Made by a program: the position numbers and the translations under genes. Source: an uncultured Lachnospiraceae bacterium (lineage in GTDB: Bacteria > Bacillota > Clostridia > Lachnospirales > Lachnospiraceae). Taken from it: a DNA stretch of 64,000 nucleotides. Under the pieces are notes generated by a model. That model saw nothing but the letters and a program-made list of their open reading frames with translations, searched no databases and had not been told where the DNA came from. Each line of letters opens with the position of its first letter. The first letter of the stretch is position 1. The stretch is taken from positions 17,402 to 81,401 of the forward strand of contig CAJTVL010000011.1 of the NCBI GenBank assembly GCA_910579425.1. The letters run 5' to 3'. Positions 59,702 to 64,000 of this stretch are shown piece after piece.

Positions 59702-61252
59702 ATGAAAAGGAAAAGCTTAAGCAAAATTTTGGCATTAGGAATGGCGGCAGTCATGACCGCCGCAATGCTGGCAGGCTGTGGAAATTCAGACGCCGAAAAA
59801 GCGCCTGCTGAACCGGCCGCAGATTCATCCGAACAGGAAAAGGAAAGTACCGATGCGGCAGATACATCCGAGGCAGAGACAAAGACAGAGGATACCGCTT
59901 CGGCATCAGGGGAAGTGCCCACACTGATCTGGTGGACGGTAGGAGGAACGCCGGCGGATGATTTTGACGAGGCGATTGCCCAGATCAGTGATTACAGTGA
60001 AGAAAAAATCGGCGTCAGGCTGGATGTAAAAATTGCCGGATGGGGCGATTATGACTCTAAAGTGAATACGATTGTCAATGCCGGCGAGTATTTTGATATT
60101 ATGTTCACAAACAATACCAATTACAGTAAGTTTGTAAACCTTGGCGCGTTTGAGAATATCAGCGATATGGTTCAGAGCGTTACCCCGGAGCTGTATAGTT
60201 TTGTACCGGAAATGCTTTGGGACGGCGTGCAGATCCATGGCAATATTTATGCGGTGCCTACTTATAAGGATTCTTCCCTGACACAGTTCTATTATTTTGA
60301 TGATCAATATGTACAGAAGTATAATATTGACATGGGAACAGTGAAAGACATGGCGTCGATCGACCCCATTGTCCGTACGATCAAGGAAGGGGAAGGAAAA
60401 TCTCTTTATCCTCTTATGCTTAACCAGGGGGCGCTCTGGAACGGATTCTTTAATGAATACGACGGTTTGGCAGGAGGAATCCAGCCCATTGGCGTAAAGA
60501 TTGACGATCCGGAACGGAAGGTAGTATGTACACTGGAACAGGAAGACGTACAGGCGAATCTGGAGCTGCTGCATTCCTGGTATGTGGACGGCATTATCAA
60601 CCCTGACGCAAATGTAGTGACCGAAGACAGCAAAGGCAATGTATTTGGCAATGCACAGGGCTGGCCCAGCGCAGTGGTACAGTGGCAGACTCTGCAGGGC
60701 GTAGAAAAGTATGATGCGGTTAAGGTATTTGGGCCTTTATACACCACAGAAACGATTCAGGGCTCTATGAATGCGGTTTCCGTTAATTCCAATTACAAAG
60801 AAGAAGCATTGAAGGTACTGCAGTTAATCAACACCGATTCCAAATTCCGTGATATGTGCGCATTTGGCGTGGAAGGAAATCATTTTGAGTATTTAGAGGA
60901 TGGTACGGTTAAGCGCCTACGGGATGACTGGACATGGCCTGCTTATACACAGGGAACATTCTTCGTTATGAGCAATCAGGAAGGTTCCGACCCGAATCAG
61001 TGGGATGAGGTTAAGAAGCAGAATGAAGAAGCCACAGCATCCACTTGTCTGGGATTTGCCCTTGACGTGACCAATATCCAGAATGAGGTATCCAACGTCA
61101 ATACGGTATGGGATAAGTATAAATATGATATGCTGACGGGCGCGTCCGACCCGGCTGAAGCAGTTCCCAAATGTATAGAGGAGCTTAAGGCGGCTGGTCT
61201 TGATACCATTATGGCCGAGGCACAGAAGCAGATTGACGAATTTTTCAAATAA
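59702..61252 (+). CDS. Extracellular solute-binding lipoprotein (second importer)
   Basis: This 516-residue binding lipoprotein starts MKRKSLSKILALGMAAVMTA, with lipobox LAGC (Cys26) and an Ala/Glu/Asp/Thr-rich linker, then IWWTVGGTPADDFDEAIAQI. The long mature domain resembles LplA/YtcQ-type proteins that bind oligosaccharides of plant or host glycans. The start is ATG 59702, six bases after AAGGAGG. It is followed by a strong terminator and a two-component system likely to sense the same ligand. Confidence 0.92.
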   Translation: MKRKSLSKILALGMAAVMTAAMLAGCGNSDAEKAPAEPAADSSEQEKESTDAADTSEAETKTEDTASASGEVPTLIWWTVGGTPADDFDEAIAQISDYSEEKIGVRLDVKIAGWGDYDSKVNTIVNAGEYFDIMFTNNTNYSKFVNLGAFENISDMVQSVTPELYSFVPEMLWDGVQIHGNIYAVPTYKDSSLTQFYYFDDQYVQKYNIDMGTVKDMASIDPIVRTIKEGEGKSLYPLMLNQGALWNGFFNEYDGLAGGIQPIGVKIDDPERKVVCTLEQEDVQANLELLHSWYVDGIINPDANVVTEDSKGNVFGNAQGWPSAVVQWQTLQGVEKYDAVKVFGPLYTTETIQGSMNAVSVNSNYKEEALKVLQLINTDSKFRDMCAFGVEGNHFEYLEDGTVKRLRDDWTWPAYTQGTFFVMSNQEGSDPNQWDEVKKQNEEATASTCLGFALDVTNIQNEVSNVNTVWDKYKYDMLTGASDPAEAVPKCIEELKAAGLDTIMAEAQKQIDEFFK

Positions 61253-61291
61253 AAATATTTCCCTGTTTCCTTAATGGATATATAGGAAAAC

Positions 61292-61324
61292 AAAACCCTG
61301 GGCAGGAATTCTGTCTGGGGTTTT
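61292..61324 (+). terminator. Terminator after the lipoprotein gene
   Basis: AAAACCCTGGGCAG pairs over 14 positions (three G-U) with CTGTCTGGGGTTTT around GAATT. Confidence 0.8.
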
Positions 61325-61411
61325 GGGGATTTATACTTGCTCCTCTGAATCAGAGTCTATATAATAGAAGCTATGGAGGCGTGGGTGCGCAGGAAACAGA
61401 GGGGTTAGAGA

Positions 61412-63187
61412 ATGGACAGGTATCGGCCCATTTTTCTGGGGTATCGGATTTACAGAATAAAATTTATAAAGATTGTCGGTTTTGTATTTCTCATAAGCGC
61501 TTTTGTTTTTTGGGGAGTAATGGTATTTCTGCTGAATACATGGATGAACGATCTGTGGAAGCAGGCTCAGGATGCGTTTATGGAGCGCGAAAAAAGACTT
61601 GGAAGTATCCGGCAGCGCGTGATGGATTATACCAACGGCATGTACGAGGACGCAAAGCTGATGGAAGACACAAAGGCTCTTTTTGAGGCGCATGACGAGG
61701 CGGAATATATCCAGATACGAAGGGAAAACAGCCTGGGCAGCAACACGCAGATAGGATACCTGCCGGCGAATATCAAGAAGAAGCTTTTTGACAGCCAGAA
61801 CCAGATAGCGGTAGTGACTTTGGAGTCGGATAGCGGGGTGAAGGTTCTGTGGATGGAGTACGGCAATATCAGGTTCGGATATGGGGCGGAGAAAGTAAAG
61901 GGAATTATGACGCGGTATGGCAGAGGGGACATTATGGTGGCCAATTGCGCAATCCGTAATCCGAAGCACATGGATCAGACCTTGGGTAGGCTGAGCTTTT
62001 GGGTACATAGCTGGGACATTTACGATGAAAATACAGTCCCGGCGAAATGGGAGCTTGTAGACGAAAACGGCCGGTTCCTGTTAGGCAATATGCCGGCAGA
62101 TCAGGGCGGACAGATATACAGGGAGCTGGAAGGAGAAGAGCGGCAGTCGGGATGGATGAGGGGACAAGGAATGCCTGTCTTTTTTGTGAAGCAGGTTTCC
62201 GGTGAGAATGGGCATTCCTTTCTTGTGGCAAAGGATATAAGCTCGGTTTTAGCCGATAACCGCTATACGGTGGCGGTTATGGTGGTAGCCTTTGTGATGG
62301 TGGCCCTGGGAGTGCTTGCTTGTTTTTATGGGGGAATCCAATCTGAAGCGGTTTTTATGTCCATCATCAAGGATCTGTTATCCTCCATGGAGCATGGCGA
62401 TTTTAACAGGATGGAGGAATTAAGGCTTCCCGTCAGGCACAGGCAAAACGAATATCTGATTATTGCGGAAAACTTAAAAGATGTAGGGATGAAGCTGAAG
62501 GGGTACATTGAGACAGAGTATATTCTGAAGCTGAAAGAGCAGGAAAGCCAGATGCGCGCCCTGCAGCATCAGATCAATCCGCATTTTTTGTATAATTCCC
62601 TGGAAATGCTGCAGTCAAAAGCGTTGGTGCAGGGGGATCGGGATATGGCGGAGGCGATTGCGATGCTGGGCTCATTGTACCGGGCAAGAGCACGCAAGCC
62701 GGATGCTGTCACGTTGAAGGAGGAGTTTTCATCTCTCGAGATGTACCTTAAAATTATGGCGCTGCGCTTCGGAAACTGTTTTGTCTTTCAGATGGAGATG
62801 GATGAGGGGATCGGAGAAATCCTGACGGTTAATTTCTGGATGCAGCCATTGGCCGAAAACTTTTTTGCTCACGGGTTCCGGCAGGAGAACGATTATAATC
62901 TGCTTATTGTGAACGGCTGTGCAAAGGAGGACGGGGCTGAGATTGTGATTATGGATAACGGAAGCGGCGCAGATGCCCTGAGGCTTACAGAAATCCGGAG
63001 AAATATGATGGAGGGGAATGACGAGGCGGGGGCGGACATTGGCCTGCGCAATGTTTATATGCGGCTGAAATATTTTTATGGAAGCAGATTTACGATGGAT
63101 GTAGGCAATAATGCAGAGGGCGGTTTCTGCATTTCCATTTTTATTCCGGGAAAGGCGAAAAATGTACACATTGATGATTGTGGATGA
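61412..63187 (+). CDS. YesM-type sensor histidine kinase
   Basis: This 591-residue membrane kinase has helices at about 17-40 and 283-308 flanking an extracellular sensing domain. A HAMP-like segment follows, then a His_kinase domain with the phosphoacceptor in LQHQINPHFLYNSLEMLQSK (about residue 387). The ATPase domain follows (N-box-like QPLAENFFAHGF, G-box DNGSGAD and GLRNVYMRLKYFYG). This arrangement is the LytS/YesM class that controls carbohydrate importers. It overlaps the regulator gene by 26 bases. The signal is probably the substrate of the adjacent importer. Confidence 0.92.
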   Translation: MDRYRPIFLGYRIYRIKFIKIVGFVFLISAFVFWGVMVFLLNTWMNDLWKQAQDAFMEREKRLGSIRQRVMDYTNGMYEDAKLMEDTKALFEAHDEAEYIQIRRENSLGSNTQIGYLPANIKKKLFDSQNQIAVVTLESDSGVKVLWMEYGNIRFGYGAEKVKGIMTRYGRGDIMVANCAIRNPKHMDQTLGRLSFWVHSWDIYDENTVPAKWELVDENGRFLLGNMPADQGGQIYRELEGEERQSGWMRGQGMPVFFVKQVSGENGHSFLVAKDISSVLADNRYTVAVMVVAFVMVALGVLACFYGGIQSEAVFMSIIKDLLSSMEHGDFNRMEELRLPVRHRQNEYLIIAENLKDVGMKLKGYIETEYILKLKEQESQMRALQHQINPHFLYNSLEMLQSKALVQGDRDMAEAIAMLGSLYRARARKPDAVTLKEEFSSLEMYLKIMALRFGNCFVFQMEMDEGIGEILTVNFWMQPLAENFFAHGFRQENDYNLLIVNGCAKEDGAEIVIMDNGSGADALRLTEIRRNMMEGNDEAGADIGLRNVYMRLKYFYGSRFTMDVGNNAEGGFCISIFIPGKAKNVHIDDCG

Positions 63188-63968
63188 CGAATCGGCTGTT
63201 TTGGAAGGGATCAGCAGACTTCTGGACTGGAGAGTCCTGGGATTTGGACAGATCAGGACGGCAAGAAGCAGCTTTGAGGTGATTTCTCATGTTGTGGACT
63301 GGAAGCCGGATATTTGCCTGATGGATGTATGTATCGGCAATGAATATGGCTATGATCTGATCAAACGTTTGGGCGAGATGGGGGTGCGGTCAAATTACAT
63401 CATGATGAGTGGTTATGATGAATTTACCTATGCCTGCGAGGCTTTGCGCTGCGGTGCATTGGATTACCTGCTAAAGCCCGTTGACGGAGGGAAACTGCAA
63501 AAAAGAGTCAGGCAGATCATTGTGGAAAAACTTCACGGAACAGTGCCGGAGGAGACAGGGCCGGAGAAAGACCCGATACTGAAGCGCTCCTATCAGGAGC
63601 TGTCCCCATTGATCCGCAGAATCGTTATGATGGTAGGGATGGAATACGGACAGCACATTTCCCTGAAAAGTATTGCGGACCGTTTCCGGATGAACCCGAC
63701 TTACCTCGGTCAGATATTTATTAAAGAAACCAATATGAAATTTACGGAATACCTGATGGCCTACCGGATGCATGTTGCGCGCAGCCGGATTATGGATACG
63801 GATGCCAAAATATCCGAAGTGGCCTGTGAGGTCGGATATGCGAATATGAATTATTTTCATCAGCATTTCCACAGCTATTACGGTATATCGCCGTTAAAAA
63901 TGCGCATGGGAGAGGCTGAGGAGAACGGCAGGCAAGGAGAAAAGAGAGCACTCACGGAAACTCAATAG
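63162..63968 (+). CDS. YesN-type AraC response regulator
   Basis: This 268-residue regulator has a receiver domain (MYTLMIVDDESAVLEGISRL; phosphoacceptor D55 in LMDV, S83, K105 in LLKPVD) and a C-terminal AraC helix-turn-helix pair (SLKSIADRFRMNPTYLGQIF and SEVACEVGYANMNYFHQHFH, ending YYGISPLKMR). ATG 63162 lies within the 3' end of the kinase gene, so the two are coupled. The linker between domains is short compared with YesN relatives of 350 or more residues. It likely activates the importer promoter at 57516. Confidence 0.92.
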   Translation: MYTLMIVDDESAVLEGISRLLDWRVLGFGQIRTARSSFEVISHVVDWKPDICLMDVCIGNEYGYDLIKRLGEMGVRSNYIMMSGYDEFTYACEALRCGALDYLLKPVDGGKLQKRVRQIIVEKLHGTVPEETGPEKDPILKRSYQELSPLIRRIVMMVGMEYGQHISLKSIADRFRMNPTYLGQIFIKETNMKFTEYLMAYRMHVARSRIMDTDAKISEVACEVGYANMNYFHQHFHSYYGISPLKMRMGEAEENGRQGEKRALTETQ

Positions 63969-64000
63969 AGAATAAGCAGGAAAGGGTTGACTTTCAGAAA

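Overview
The window looks like a chromosomal segment of a low-to-medium GC Gram-positive gut anaerobe, most likely a Lachnospiraceae/Clostridium cluster XIVa member. This is inferred from strong AGGAGG ribosome binding sites, TTGACA/TATAAT promoters, CUT1 sugar importers that lack their own ATPase, a Cys-type sulfatase with an anaerobic sulfatase maturase, GH35/GH130/GH4 glycan enzymes, and a fused siroheme gene set typical of Clostridia. I saw no rRNA, tRNA, CRISPR array, intact insertion sequence or phage gene.

Layout. 1-1.1 kb: lrgAB on the minus strand, with a consensus promoter and a GntR/FadR-type palindrome. 1.2-17.7 kb: a glycan and accessory region with many broken genes: a frameshifted NUDIX hydrolase, a mutarotase remnant, a GH35 beta-galactosidase with an internal deletion, an iron-alcohol-dehydrogenase stub, an alpha/beta hydrolase split by an amber codon, a decayed small ORF and a twice-frameshifted sulfatase. 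Intact genes between them include a Uma2-family protein, an AraC regulator, a large DUF5107/TPR protein, a SEC-C protein, an APH-fold kinase, a GH130 phosphorylase, mntP and a LysR regulator. 18-24 kb: a small coiled-coil protein, the sulfatase maturase, and a LacI-GH4-PfkB-DMT transporter operon.

24.2-38.2 kb is the most unusual part: two transcription units either side of a LacI regulator. The first encodes a DapA-family lyase, amidohydrolase 1, a Gfo/Idh oxidoreductase, amidohydrolase 2, a CUT1 ABC importer (binding lipoprotein and two permeases) and a xylose-isomerase-like TIM barrel. The second encodes another TIM barrel and amidohydrolases 3 and 4. The four amidohydrolases form two related pairs (1/3 and 2/4) that progressively lose the superfamily's metal ligands: protein 1 has all five, 2 and 4 keep three, and 3 has none. 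This is a candidate undescribed catabolic system; its substrate cannot be named from sequence.

38-53 kb is mostly housekeeping: adenine deaminase, asnS, and a tetrapyrrole operon (hemA, a sirC-hemC fusion, a cobA-hemD fusion, hemB, hemL). No later heme genes are present, so it points to siroheme or cobalamin. A multidomain CoA-disulfide reductase/rhodanese/siroheme-ferredoxin protein follows and is a plausible siroheme user. A 121-bp tandem duplication sits at the hemD-hemB junction. Cysteine desulfidase and a zinc alcohol dehydrogenase follow. 54-64 kb: a structured leader with a Crh-like HPr paralogue, a HAD phosphatase, a LacI regulator, an inositol-monophosphatase-family enzyme, and a second importer (two permeases and a lipoprotein) with a YesM/YesN-type two-component system.

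Several lesions are single-base shifts, so some may be sequencing errors. The GH35 deletion, the 13.8-kb stub and the 1.6-1.8-kb junction are too large for that explanation.
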